Part shown: piece after piece, positions 23,555-34,429 of the stretch
Numbering within the stretch: position 1 is the stretch's first letter
Layout of the letters: every line of letters begins with the position of its first letter
Origin: Diphasiastrum complanatum
Taxonomy: Eukaryota > Streptophyta > Lycopodiopsida > Lycopodiales > Lycopodiaceae
Assembly (NCBI GenBank): GCA_029204225.1
Contig: CM055096.1
Location: 30,254,557 to 30,318,556, forward strand
Direction: 5' to 3'
DNA length: 64,000 nt
The notes under the pieces: model-generated
What the model was told of the DNA's origin: nothing
What the model saw: only the letters and a program-made list of their open reading frames with translations
The model's database searches: none
Position numbers and translations under genes: made by a program

Positions 23555-25000
23555 TTGTTGAAGATGTTCAAATCTAGTCTCTTGAGAGTCACAAATTACA
23601 TTTGTAGAATCACATCACAGGTTTTTATTCACATAATATCAATAGGTGGCATCCTATTGAAGGAAAGAAAGGATCCTAAGTGCAACCTTTGTGACAAGGG
23701 AGGATATATTTTCTCAAGATGCTACAAAAAGAAGACCAATCCATCCAAGGAGAACCAAAGCAAGGGGGCCGAGGTGAAGGATGGAACTTCAAGTTCGAAA
23801 TGCAAATACAAGAAGAACAAATCCAAGGAAAGGTGTTTCCTTTGTGGAAAGGTGAATGAGGCTTGGAGTCTCACAAGGACTTGCAAGATTTGTCTTCAAG
23901 AGTCCATCAGAACACATGTCAAATCTTTTGAAATTTTTCATTTGGAAGTGCATTGTTTGGTTCAAGATGCAAAGATAGATGTCACTTTCATGAAAGTAAC
24001 TTGGATTTATTTTATGTCCTTGGAAAGTATTTTGCTTGAAACTTTAGATAAGTTCAAACTTATTGTTATGATCCAAGAGAAATGAATCAAGAATAAGGAA
24101 CATCAATCACAAAATGAAAATAGTTTCATTTATGCTCTCATGTTAACTTATGAAGATCTATTTTGCTTTGAAGGGATTTTTGTATCTCAAAGGTGGCTTA
24201 AGGCAATACTAGTTGAGTGTGATGCCTTAAAGTATAGCAAAGCATGTTTTCCTTGTAAGCTTACATTAGTTATGAAGACAAAGAAATGGAAATATCTTCA
24301 TAATGTAGGATCTTTTGGTTTCAATAAGATCATGAATGATGTGTTCATTCATAAAGATGAAAATTGTATGTTTTCAATCCTAAAGGCAAGTTGTAAACTT
24401 CTTATGAGAATAAGTGAAGCATCCAAAGTGGACACTTATATCCATAAGCAAGTAGTTAGCCTTATTGAGATGGAAATACCTTTTTGATTTCAATATTGGA
24501 AAAATCATGCCAAGTTGTGGTGATTTTTGGACTTATGTTTCTAGCATAAGTAATCTTGATAATCATAGGAAGTGCATATTGAATGGTCATAATTGTTGTG
24601 ATCATTATGAGACATGGAGGTCTCGGATTTCCATCAAAAAGGAGCATCATGAAGAGGATATTAAGGAGTCATCTCAAGGTTCAAGTGTGCCAAGGATTGA
24701 GGAGGAGAGTCCTTCTCAAGGTTCAAGTATGTCAAGGATTGAGGAGGAGAGACCTTCTCAAGTTGTGATTCCAAAAAGAATCTCAAGAAACATGGTTGAG
24801 TCCATGTGGCTCACATTTTAAGGGAAAGAGGAGCATACCTCATGTGGTATACATCTCGTACTTACTTCTCTTATGTCATTTGATAAATCAATTTGCTTTA
24901 GTGAGATAATTGCATCTCCAAATTGGAGTAAAGCCATACTAGTTGAGTATGAAGTCTCTCTTGAGAACATAGATGATGTTCTTAAAAGGTTGAAATTGAT
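23555..25000 (+). pseudogene. Decayed Copia gag and linker
   Basis: Plus strand. The frame at 23555-24085 contains two cysteine-rich knuckle-like motifs (CNLCDKGGYIFSRC and CFLCGKVNEAWSLTRTC; both lack a clean histidine) within lysine-rich sequence typical of a Copia gag C-terminus. Next come AT-rich, broken frames. At 24640-24790 a repeated acidic linker (SSQGSSVPRIEEESPSQ, then GSSMSRIEEERPSQ) resembles the region before reverse transcriptase. NWSKAILVEYE at about 24920 matches the first residues of reverse transcriptase. Protease and integrase are not found, so the internal region is strongly shortened. It ends against the minus-strand element at about 25000. Confidence 0.6.
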
Positions 25001-25006
25001 TTTAAA

Positions 25007-25737
25007 TCAATTAGAAAGCAAATGGTTATTCATGCAGCTTTGATTGTCAAAAGATATAATAGTCACCTGTGGTTGACCTAAATCCACAACCAATCTTCGT
25101 AACCATATCGCTTCTTGTGTAGCATTGATGAGTGCTCGATATTCAGCTTCCGTCGATGATAAGACTACTGTAGATTGCTTTTTGCTGTTCCATGAAATTG
25201 CAGTTGTACCATAACTGAATGTATGACCACTGGTAGATTTTCTATCGTCAATATTACCTGCCCAATCGGCATCTGTATAACAACCTACCAACATTGGTGC
25301 TTCAGACTGATCATATTACCTGCCCAATCAGCATCTGTATAACCTACCAACATTGGTGCTTCTGGCTGATCATACTTCAAACTAAAATTCAATGTCCCTC
25401 GAATGTATCTGAGAATACGTTTAGAAGACTTCCAGTGTGCTTGACTAGAATCTTGCATAAATTGACTAACAACACCAACAACATAAGAAATATTAGGTTG
25501 TGTGTGTATCAAATAAATCAAACTACCCACCAACTGTCTATACAAATAAGCATCCACTTTCTCATATTCATCATATGTAGTAAGCTTCATGTTGACATCC
25601 ATAGGTGTACTCAAAGGCTTACAATCCTGCATATTGAACTTATAAAACAAATATTGTGCATATTTGCTTCGTGTAAGAAAGACCATGTCTTCCTTTTGTC
25701 ATACTTCAATGCCAAGACAATAGTGCATCAATCCTAG
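25007..25737 (-). pseudogene. Copia family C RNase H
   Basis: Minus strand. The sequence passes from the region after reverse transcriptase (LTRSKYAQYLFYKFNMQDCK, LVGSLIYLIHTQPNISYVV) into RNase H (GYTDADWAGNIDDRKSTSGH, STEAEYRALINATQEAIWL). A 60-bp tandem duplication (25252-25313 and 25314-25372) repeats the MLVGYTDADWAGN portion and shifts the frame. This element is distinct in sequence from families A and B. Confidence 0.85.
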
Positions 25738-25747
25738 ATCGCTCATG

Positions 25748-26640
25748 TCATAAAGCATTGGAAAGATCTGATTTGATTTCATCAATTAAGCTCTCATTAC
25801 TTCCTGAATCATCCATGTACAACACAATGAACACTATATCAGGATCTTGTCTTAGAATGTAAAGATTAGGATCAACATCACTCTTTACCATTCCCCTTCG
25901 CTTAAAGTGTTCATCAATGCAAGAGTACCATGCCCGTGGTGCTTGCTTCAATCCTAAATGGCTTTGTTGAGCTTACAAACAAGATGCTCTCTCCTTGGCT
26001 CAACAAATCCTTGAGGTTGTACTAAGTACACCTCTTCATCCATCACTCCATTAAGAAAAGCATATTTAATGTCCATTTGATGGATCTTCCAACCATAGAA
26101 AGCAGAAATAGCAATGAATAGTCACCATCTTAGCTACGGGTGCAAAGGTTTCCTCAAAATCAATACCTTCTTGTTGCTCAAATCCTCTCGCAACCAACCG
26201 TGCTTTGTACTTGTTGAGTTGCCATTTGCTCCATATTTAATCTTATAAATCCATTTGCAAGTGATAGGCTTCTTACCATCAGGTAGCTCAACCAAATTCC
26301 ATGTCCTATTTTTTGATATGGCTTCCATTTCTGTTTCCATAGCTGCACGCCACTCCTTGTGCTCCTTTGCTTTATCAAAAGTTTTTGGTTCTTGAGCCTT
26401 GAGCACAGAACCCATCAGAACTAGATTCATCTCTAATCTTGCAAGAGGTTTTTGATTTCTACTTGATCTTCTAAGCTCTCCCTGCTCACTTGATTCAGGC
26501 GTATCTCCCTTATTAGCATCACTTGTTACTGACAAGTACCACTTAGGCACTCTCCTAGGAGTCTCATTATTAACCCTGTCTTTTTTCCATTGGCTCTTCC
26601 ATATCGACATCAACTTCTTTCTTCACCTGTACTTTAGCTT
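25748..26640 (-). pseudogene. Copia family C reverse transcriptase
   Basis: Minus strand with frameshifts. The linker (QGELRRSSRNQKPLARLE) is followed by [34 protein letters not shown], then about 26000 the NGVMDEEVYLVQPQGF-like part in another frame. At 25748-25951 there is KQAPRAWYSCIDEHF and VLYMDDSGSNESL, in which YMDD stands for the usual YVDD. The internal breaks make it inactive. Confidence 0.82.
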
Positions 26641-26811
26641 ATCAAAAGAATCAATTGTAAATTTTATTTGGTCATCTTGACCCATCTCATCAAAAGTAGC
26701 ATCTTTGATAATCATGATCTTTTGTGCATCTGTGTCATACATCTTGTATGCCTTGGCTCTTTCATCATATCCAAGGAAAATACACTTAACAGCTTTTGCA
26801 TCCAGCTTCTT

Positions 26812-27600
26812 TCATTTTTCATCAGACACATGAGCGTAAGCATCACAACTAAATACTCGTAAATGAGAAACATTAGGTTTCTTTCCAATAAAAGCTTCGT
26901 AAGGTGTCTTACCCTCCACGGACTTCGTAGGACACCGATTCAAGATATGAGTAGTTGTGTTGCATGCTTCTTCCCAAAAAGTATTTGGCAAACCCTTGCT
27001 CTTAAGCATTGTCCTAGCCATCTCCACAATGGATCTGTTTTTCCGTTCTGCAACTCCATTCTATTGTGGTGAATAGGGTGCAGTAGTTTGTCTCTTGATC
27101 CCCTGATCTTTGCAAAAATTTGTAAACTTTGTTGAAAAATACTCACCGCCACCATCTGATCTTAGGGTCTTAACATAACAACTTGTTTGTTTTTCAACTA
27201 GAGCCTTGAACTCTCTAAACTTGGCAAAAGCAGCAGACTTCTTGATTATGAAATAAATCCAGATATGTCTACTATAATCATCAATGAATGTAATGAAATA
27301 GTAACAACCACTAATGGACCTAGTTTGCATTGGTCCACACAGATCACTATGAACAAGATCAATAATGCCATTGGCTCTTCTTGCTCCATCTTTGGAAAAT
27401 CTCTCTCTATGTTGTTTTTCCAAAATACGACCCTCACAATTTTTTCCTTCAAAAGAGATATCAGGCAATCCAACAACGAGATTACCTCTTTTAAGGATTT
27501 GCAAGGTTTGAGCACTAACATGACCAAACCTTTGATGCCAAAGGTCACTTCGACTATCAATAGTGCTTACCATAGCTCGAATAAAAGATCTCGCATTCAA
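26812..27600 (-). pseudogene. Copia family C integrase
   Basis: Minus strand. It has the zinc-finger start LWHQRFGHVSAQTLQIL, the core DLVHSDLCGPMQTRS and YYFITFIDDYSRHIWIYFI, then LRSDGGGEYFSTKF and TTAPYSPQ. A stop lies within the NGVAERKN motif at about 27062. The C-terminal part EEACNTTTHILNRCPTKSV and HLRVFSCDAYAHVSDEK follows. The expected zinc-finger CxxC is disturbed (NCEGRILEKQHRE). No LTR or gag of this family is seen. Confidence 0.85.
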
Positions 27601-27688
27601 TTTGTAGAGTCGATTCCCGTTGACTCTAGCTCATGTAGCAATCACTTTGTAGTGATTCTTGATGTCCTTAACGAGACATACAACTAGG

Positions 27689-27843
27689 AAGTATTGTAAA
27701 AATATCTCCCACTCAATAGATTTTCAATCTACCTGATGTTGCCTGCCCTTTCTGATGCCTCTGGGACTGTGCTTTTCACAACAACTATGAAGTATTGTAA
27801 AAATCTCCCCACTCAACAGATTTTCAATCTGTCTGATGCTGCA
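27689..27843. repeat. 55-bp direct repeat at an element junction
   Basis: GAAGTATTGTAAAAAT(AT)CTCCC.ACTCAA.AGATTTTCAATCT occurs at 27689-27742 and again at 27788-27841, 99 bp apart. The right copy runs straight into Copia family B reverse transcriptase coding (HQMDVQTTYLNGV). The origin is unclear. Confidence 0.65.
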
Positions 27844-29095
27844 CATCAAATGGATGTACAAACAACATATCTCAATGGAGTTATTAAAGAAGACATTTAC
27901 ATGGTGCAACCCAAAGGTTATATTATCGAGGGTAAACACAATCATGTGTGTAAACTCCGTAAGGCACTTTATGGCTTGAAGCAATCTGCTCGAGCATGGT
28001 TTCAAAAGATCAGTACTTTTCTTAGTGATCACGGCTACACACCTAGCTCTTCAAATTCCAATGTTTACTTCAAGACAGTGCAATAATTTTTTATCATTAT
28101 TACTTTGTATGTGGATGACACATTGCTCTTCAGCAACAGTATCAATCTGATAAAAGAAGACAAGACAATGCTATCTTCCGAATTCGACATGACCGATCTG
28201 GGCGAAGCTCATTTCTGCCTTGGTATTCAAATCCACATCGAAAGTTGATCTACATTACTCAATAGAGTACATCTACAATATGTTAGTCAGATATAATCTA
28301 GTTAATTGCAAGTCAGCTCTCTCACCAATGGAACCAGGTCTCAAATTGTTAAAGGACCAGTGCCCTCAAACAATTCAAGAGAAGGGGCGGATGCATGAGT
28401 ATCCTTACCATTCTATTATAGGATCTCTTATGTACGCAATGACATGTACCAGGCCAGATATAGCTTCTGCAGTCAGCTCCCTAAGTCAGTATATGACCAA
28501 CCCTGGTGTAACACATTGGAAGGCTCTTATTAGAGTCATAAGATATCTTCGAGCTACTATGGACTTTTGCATTTGTTATGGAGCAGTCGACAACGACAAA
28601 CTCAATTTACTCATTGGTTTTACAGATGCAAGTTGGTCATGAGATGTAGACACTCATAAATCCACTTCCGGATTTATATTCTTCCTCAACAATGGTCCAA
28701 TTTCCTGGAACAGTTGCAAACAATCTTCGATAGCTCTATCTTCTACAAAATCATAGCATATCGCAATCTCACAAGCTACACGGGAAGCAATTTGGTTGAG
28801 AAACTTACTTTCATATATCAGTATGAATCAATATGCTCTGACATTATTATTTTGTGATAATCAAAGTGCCATTGCCTTATCAACCAGCCCTAGATTTCAA
28901 TCTTGGAGTAAGCACATTGAATTGAAGTATCATTATGTCAGAAGCAAAGTTCTCGACAAAGAGGTCAGATTGCAGTACTGTCGAAAGCAAGATATAACAT
29001 CGGATATTTTTACTAAAGCATTAAGCTTGGATGCACACAGAAAGTTATGTGCAGAACTAAGTTTGAAGGTCAAGGCAATCATGGATTCAGATTAA
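27836..29095 (+). pseudogene. Copia family B reverse transcriptase and RNase H
   Basis: Plus strand. It reads HQMDVQTTYLNGVIKEDIYM, LYGLKQSARAWFQ and, after a stop at 28084-28086, LYVDDTLLFS (catalytic YVDD intact), followed by FDMTDLGEAHFCLGIQIHIE. Two base changes or shifts later come RPDIASAVSSLSQYM and the RNase H part (FTDASWS, STSPRFQSWSKHIELKYHYV, TSDIFTKALSLDAHRKL). It starts abruptly without gag, protease or integrase. The coding ends at 29095 and is followed by a degraded purine tract and an LTR start. Confidence 0.85.
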
Positions 29096-29108
29096 GGCAG
29101 AGTATTGG

Positions 29109-29580
29109 ATTATTATCCTTCCTACTAATCGACTAATCGGTTTTTAATCTACATCCAACTGGTTATCCAGTTCTGCGGATTTTTTCGTGTTTCTATACAG
29201 TTTGCAGAAATACACGAAGTTTGATAACAATGTCAATTTTTCTCTCTCTACAAAAAACTGATAGTGTCATATTTTTCGCTTGTCAGGAATTACGTGTAAA
29301 AATGCAATGTCGCCTTTTTTGCATTTTTCACCTGTCAGGAATTACGAGTAAAAATGCAGTGTCGCATTTTTTGCCTGTGGCAGTTTAGGTTCATTTATGC
29401 AAAGTGACAGTTTACGTTCATTTATGCACAGACAAATTGTTTACAGCCAATTGTCGCCGCTTATCAGCAAGCAACTTCTGAGAAGAACTGGATGAAAGTC
29501 AGCAGACTCCAGCCAACTGACATTCGCATTCGATGACCTAATCACTTAGCATAAATCAGTTGTTCATACATTAACAATCT
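29109..29580 (+). repeat. Copia family B 3' LTR fragment
   Basis: Follows the RNase H stop and the degraded tract AAGGCAGAG. It starts TATTGGATTATTATCC (expected TGTTGGATTATT; the second base is changed). Inside, GTCAGGAATTACG.GTAAAAATGCA occurs twice (29283 and 29335), a direct repeat of about 52 bp. Confidence 0.7.
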
Positions 29581-29589
29581 GTCTGAAAA

Positions 29590-29880
29590 AAAAAATGATG
29601 CATGAAAGCATCTACAATGTCTGTCTCACATGTTACGAATCATATTTCGTTCTCTCTCCTCGATGAATACTGAAAAAAGGTATTCGCTATATACACAAAT
29701 TTTATAGGTGTATAGATGAAGAAGGTACAAAAGTGGTTGTGTCATCTGTAGGAGATCGTGGGTGGCTGTCGTCATTGTCAAATCTGATTGCACACTGTAT
29801 GGAACGAGCATGAGGAGGCCGCAACGTCGGTGAATAGAGTTAAGGGAGAAAGTAGTGAAATAACTAAAAGTAGCATCTTT
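29590..29880 (-). repeat. Opposed fragment of a family B LTR
   Basis: The run from about 29670 to 29820 (GTATTCGCTATATACAC ... GGAGATCGTGGGTGGCTG) matches, in the same written orientation, the minus-strand LTR at about 17890-18060 (GTATTCAGTATATATACAT ... GAAGATCGTGGGTGGCTA). So this fragment is in minus orientation, back to back with the plus-strand LTR fragment to its left. Confidence 0.65.
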
Positions 29881-29957
29881 GCATAGTTAGGTGCCTATCC
29901 TAGCATTCTAACCCTTTTTAACAGGCAAAAGGGTTGCCCATCGACCATATCTACATC

Positions 29958-29980
29958 CCTACAGTGGCGCTGTTGTCGGG
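29958..29980 (+). other. Possible primer binding site of another LTR element
   Basis: GTGGCGCTGTTGTCGGGGA closely resembles the TGGCGCCGTTGCCGGGGA-type primer site common in plant LTR elements. No LTR or coding for such an element can be followed around it. Confidence 0.4.
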
Positions 29981-30426
29981 GATAGGTTCTCTCTAATTAG
30001 TATAGCTGCCTGAGTTCGGATTGTTGGACAGCCATATAGCGCCCTGAAACTGAGTCAGGGGGAATATTTTCCTAGAACTGATGTAGTTTTTTACTCCCAA
30101 TCACCATTTCCTCATAGCAGCACGGGATTGAAGTATATAACAATCTTATAAAAATTGTTGCAGAGGTAATGGAAAGCAAAAGCACTGATTACTGCTCAAA
30201 CAAGGAAAGCTGATGCGATCTTTAGCAGCAGAGGCAGTCGTGGGAGAGGAGGCGCTAGTCACAAATGTAACCTTTTTTTTTTGGCAACGATGAGGTGCCC
30301 CAGTGGCTGGGAGAAGACATGAGCCCGAGTTGCAACTGTGAGAAGAAGTTGAAGGCTTTAAGGGGGTGTGGGGGGAGGTCCTCCTCCGGGGCCCTTCCCT
30401 GCCCTGAATTCCGTTTTTACATTTTT

Positions 30427-30548
30427 TTTTTTTTGACGTAAAATTTTTTTTACACGCACCTTTCAGGCGAAAGGTGCATGTAAAAAACGTAAATTTTTTT
30501 ACGTGCACCGGAAGGTGCCTGTAAAAAAGAATTTGTCAAAAAAAAAAA
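30427..30548. mobile_element. Foldback/MITE-like element in copy 1
   Basis: The ends TTTTTTTGACGTAAAATTTT and GAATTTGTCAAAAAAA are inverted, and the interior carries repeated GCACCTTTC/GAAAGGTGC and TTTACGTGCACC/GGTGCATGTAAA arms, so one strand can fold on itself over almost the whole length. The second copy is at about 31309-31428. No protein is encoded. Confidence 0.55.
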
Positions 30549-31263
30549 TTGCCCCACAGATTACGTTCTGTGATGCATCACCATTTCCTTTCTAAAAATT
30601 TAAAAACTGATTTTACGTGGTTTAAAAAAAGCTTTTGTTTTTTTGCTAGCGTTTCTCTCGTGTTCCGTAAAACTAAGCGTTATGGAAATGGTGACCATTC
30701 TTGCAGCTGCATGGCTATCTCCTTATACGATGTCCGTTGCATGCTAGTCAGTAAGGTTATTGACTTTAAGTTGATTCAGAATGGGAATTTTTAAGAGTTT
30801 CATGGAATCAACTCGAAAAATTTAAGTTGCTAGCACACGGTTATAGAAATTTTGGTTTCTTGGTGCTTGGTTATCAAATATTTTTTTTTAACCTCAGAGA
30901 TGGGTATTGCTCCCAGTATATTGGTTAAAAGATATTTTGGTTTTTCCTTCTCTATTAATAATATGCATGTGCAGGCCTTTATCATTTTTGCATAGGGCTC
31001 TCGATAGATGTAACTTTTGGAAGTTACATGGCTTTCGTTTGTTACATCGGTATTATATCGATGATTACATGTAAGCATAGACAGGTCAGGAGCATTGCTC
31101 GATAGCAATACTAAGTTGTCATAAGAGAGAAGAAGACTGGACAAAAGAGACATGTTAGCATCTTCGTCTGGTATTAACAAACCTATTGCAGCTAGCTGAT
31201 TGAGCAGCTGTTTTAATTCATTCACTGATTGAGGTATGTGAAAGATTCAACTAGTTTAGTCCT
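30430..31263. repeat. Tandem duplication, copy 1 (881-bp period)
   Basis: First copy of a segment repeated 881 bp further right (31311-32144) with few differences. It begins with a foldback of about 120 bp and ends at GTTTAGTCCT. Its right half encodes on the minus strand (30830-31225) a Copia gag piece, LKQLLNQLAAIGLLIPDED then LLSSLLLSYDNLVL. The frame beyond is not recognisable. Confidence 0.9.
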
Positions 31264-31310
31264 GCGACTGTGCGCCCGAGGGCACACAATCTTCCGAGGA
31301 GCTGGCCCTT

Positions 31311-32144
31311 TTTTGACGTAATTTTTTTTTTACACGCACCTTTCGGGCGGAAGGTGCATGTAAAAAACGTAAATTTTTTTACGTGCACTGGAAGGTGCCT
31401 GTAAAAAAGAATTGGTCAAAAAAATAAAATTGCCCCACAGATTACGTTATGTGATGCATCACCATTTCCTTTCTAAAAATTTAAAAACTGATTTTACGTG
31501 GTTTAAAAAAAGCTTTTGTTTTTTTGCTAGCGTTTCTCTCGTGTTCCGTAAAACTAAGCATTATGGGAATGGTGACCATTCTTGCAGTTGCATGGCTATC
31601 TCCTTATACGATGTCCGTTGCATGCTAGTCAGTAAGGTTATTGACTTTAAGTTGATTCAAAATGGAAATTTTTAGGAGTTTCGTGGAATCAACTCGAAAA
31701 ATTCAAGTTGCTAGCACATGGTTATAGAAATTTTGGTTTCTTGGTGCTTGGTTATCAAATATTTTTTTTTAACCTTAGAAATGGGTATTGCTCCCAGTAT
31801 ATTGGTTAAAAGGTATTTTGGTTTTTCCTTCTCTATTAATAATATGCATGTGCAAGCCTTTATCATTTTTGCATAGGGCTCTCGATAGATGTAACTTTTG
31901 GAAGTTACATGGCTTTCGTTTGTTACATCGGTATTATATCGATGATTACATGTAAGCATAGACAGGTCAGGAGCATTGCTCAATAGCAATACTAAGTTGT
32001 CATAAGAGAGAAGAAGACTGGATAAAAGAGACATGTTAGCATCTTCGTCTGGTATTAACAAACCTATTGCAGCTAGCTGATTGAGCAGTTGTTTGAATTC
32101 ATTCACTGATTGAGGTATGTGAAAGATTCAACTAGTTTAGTCCT
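31311..32144. repeat. Tandem duplication, copy 2 (881-bp period)
   Basis: Second copy of the 30430-31263 segment. About 45 bp of unrelated sequence (31264-31308, GC-richer) lies between the copies. The gag piece is at 31711-32106 on the minus strand. The copies differ by scattered single bases, so the duplication is recent. Confidence 0.9.
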
Positions 32145-32145
32145 A

Positions 32146-32330
32146 TTTGCTACATTTGTTTATATGGAAAATTGAGGCCAACTTTATATTAGACTTAGAG
32201 TTTGACTTTTCAAAGTTAATTAGTCTAAATTTTATTTGAATGAACACTTTCGGAAAGTGTAGTCAAATTTGCTACATTTGTTTATGTGGAAATTGAGGTC
32301 AATTTCATGGTAAACTTAGAGTTTGACTTC
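32146..32330. repeat. Two-unit tandem repeat, 124 bp
   Basis: TTTGCTACATTTGTTTAT.TGGAAA followed by TTGAGG.CAA.TT and TTAGAGTTTGACTT occurs at 32146 and 32270. Confidence 0.65.
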
Positions 32331-32439
32331 TCAAAACTGCAAAATGGGTACGTAGAGCTTAGACTCTAACCTGCAAAAATTTATGGATTTGTGGAACAAA
32401 GTTTTCTCATCAATGCAAAACTGGCACTTTGGCAGTTTA

Positions 32440-33080
32440 TCCTAGGCCTGCCAGCTGATTATTAGAACAAATGTAAAGCCGAGTTTGAGTACATATGAAA
32501 AGGGTAAGCAAGTAGTTTCTGGAAATTATGTTGCTTTCCTAACCTCTTTTGATGAACCTACAAGTGTAGATGAAGCAAGGAAAGAAGAGGAGTGGATCCA
32601 AGCAATGGATCTTGCCAGTATCAAGCTCTTATGAAGAATGGAACATGGAGATTGGTGGAGAAAGCTATTGGATGCAAATGGATCTTCAAGGTGAAGACAA
32701 ACCAAGATGGATTCAACAAGTACAAGACAAGGTTAGTCGCAAAAGGATATGCTCAAGAACATGGGGTTGACTATGATGAGATCTTTGCACCTGTGGCAAA
32801 GATGGTAAGCATTCGAGTCATCATCTCACTTGCTACACTTTATGGATGGGATCTATGGCAAATGGATATTACAAATGTATTCTTGAATGGTATGGGGCAA
32901 CCCGAGAGCTACATTTCTACTACAAAGCCAAATCATGTGTGTTACTACAAAAGAGTTTGTATGGCCTTAAGCAAGCACCAAGGAGTTGGTATGCTAAGCT
33001 TAACATTTTTTTACTCTCTCAAGGCTTTGTTATGAGTGAGTATGATCATTCACTTAACTATAGGTTTGCTGGAAGAATGG
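32440..33080 (+). pseudogene. Copia reverse transcriptase fragment
   Basis: Plus strand, three frames. It reads EARKEEEWIQAMD, ALMKNGTWRLVEKAIGCKWI, FKVKTNQDGFNKYKTRLVAK, then [20 protein letters not shown] and DLWQMDITNVFLNG. A shift follows, and at about 32945 it continues with LQKSLYGLKQAPRSWYAKLN and ends at MSEYDHSLNYRFAG. The YVDD part is missing. The sequence is close to the type in family A. Confidence 0.85.
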
Positions 33081-33290
33081 CCACACATGTCTCGAACATA
33101 AAGCTAACAAGGGGATCCCTGACATGTTTTATCGACCAAGCCACACCTTTATAGCTAGTAGAAATTTTCCAGGCCTCTACCCTATAAAGGGTTATACTCT
33201 CTTTGTTAGTTCTCTTGAAACTCACAACTTGTACTAGTGATACCTCGCTCACTTACGAAGCTCCCGAGCCACTTCCCTATCACATTCTTC

Positions 33291-33998
33291 TCAAGAGTCT
33301 CTTCTAGAGTCTCTGATGATATCACTTAAATGTTCTAGCACATAATCGGGCAAAGGATCGGGAAGTCCTAAACGTAATTCGGCTTTCCACACAAAATCTT
33401 CACTCAATTCGTAGACTTCGAGGGAACTGCTATCGGCATTGTGTCTAACTCTAAACAATTTATCTCCTGCTAGAAGATGCTTATAGAAATCCCTGAAATA
33501 GAAGTAGTGATAAATCCTTCCATTTCTATTCAACTAGTAAAAGTCACTTGGCAGGAAGGAGAAAGCCTCTAGACTACTGACACAAGTATTAGTAAAAGTT
33601 TCGAAAGATCCTGGAATTAGAGACCATCTAAATACGCTTGGTGTATCAATAATAGGATGGAGCTCAAAGTTGTGGTCACTCATAGGAAACTCTACGCTTG
33701 GAATATAAAGTACATAGGCATCAAAGTCCTCAAAAAACCTACTATTTGACAGGATCTCTTTCCCTTTTGTAAGGTATACAGGAAAAGGGTTTTGGCTTAA
33801 TTGATGTGTCCCAAAATCCATCTTTTCTCGGCTTTGATACTCACGTAATTTCCTAGCCATCATTGTTGTGGTCATTTCTGTGGCCGCCAGTTCAGTGCAT
33901 AGATTTGCTACGATCTTTCCTTGACCCTCCATATGTTCTTCGTAGCATAGCTTCTGGATCTTGTTTTCAATTGCCAAGCTCTGCATGTATTCCTCCAT
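33291..33998 (-). pseudogene. Unrecognised conserved ORF, one internal stop
   Basis: Minus strand: a frame of 154 codons from the ATG at 33998, a TAG at 33536-33534, then 80 more codons in the same frame to the stop at 33291. Compared with the relative at 9656-10102, the TAG stands at a glutamine (DVYQLTQGG against DFY-stop-LNRNG), so it is likely a CAG to TAG change. The N-terminal part is helical and charged (KIVANLCTELAATEM, ARKLREYQSREKM). The middle has FFEDFDAYVLYIPSVEF and FRWSLIPGSFETF, and the end has IYHYFYFRDFYKHLLAGDKL and LGLPDPLPDYVLEHL. No signal peptide or membrane segment is seen. I do not recognise the family. Upstream on the same strand coding-like sequence continues to about 35120. 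Confidence 0.5.
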
Positions 33999-34429
33999 AC
34001 ATCTCTATCTTTCATCAAGCTACTTATTTCATTCTTATTTCTAATGTCCACCTTTTCCAGTCGCTTTTATCCATTGTGGGAATCACTATTTCCTCCATGT
34101 AGTTGAATTGTAATTGGTCGCTGAATTTGCAACATATCATATTTGTACAATATCTAGAGTTAAAATTACTACGCATATGTACCTATATACAAATTTGCCA
34201 CTGCTATGCTACATGCATTATCCCTTGAACTAGCTTCCCACCGAAGTTTTTAAACAAGTCTTGCTTAATTCTCAACAGAAGATGGTATGTAGTTTTACTA
34301 GGCTAAGCTGACCTCGAGAAGTTGACATAACAATTTTTCTATTCTCCGTATCCCATAAGCTGATTCTCTTCTCAAAACCACCCACGTCTCGATCATAGAG
34401 TTAACATGAAGTGAGGATCACTTTTGTGG

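Noticed and set aside
23555-24085. Host zinc-finger gene
   Set aside because: The cysteine motifs and lysine-rich context match a decayed Copia gag placed after a primer binding site and LTR.
30146-30508. 120-codon minus frame
   Set aside because: It runs through poly-K stretches produced by the T-rich foldback and has no recognisable domain.
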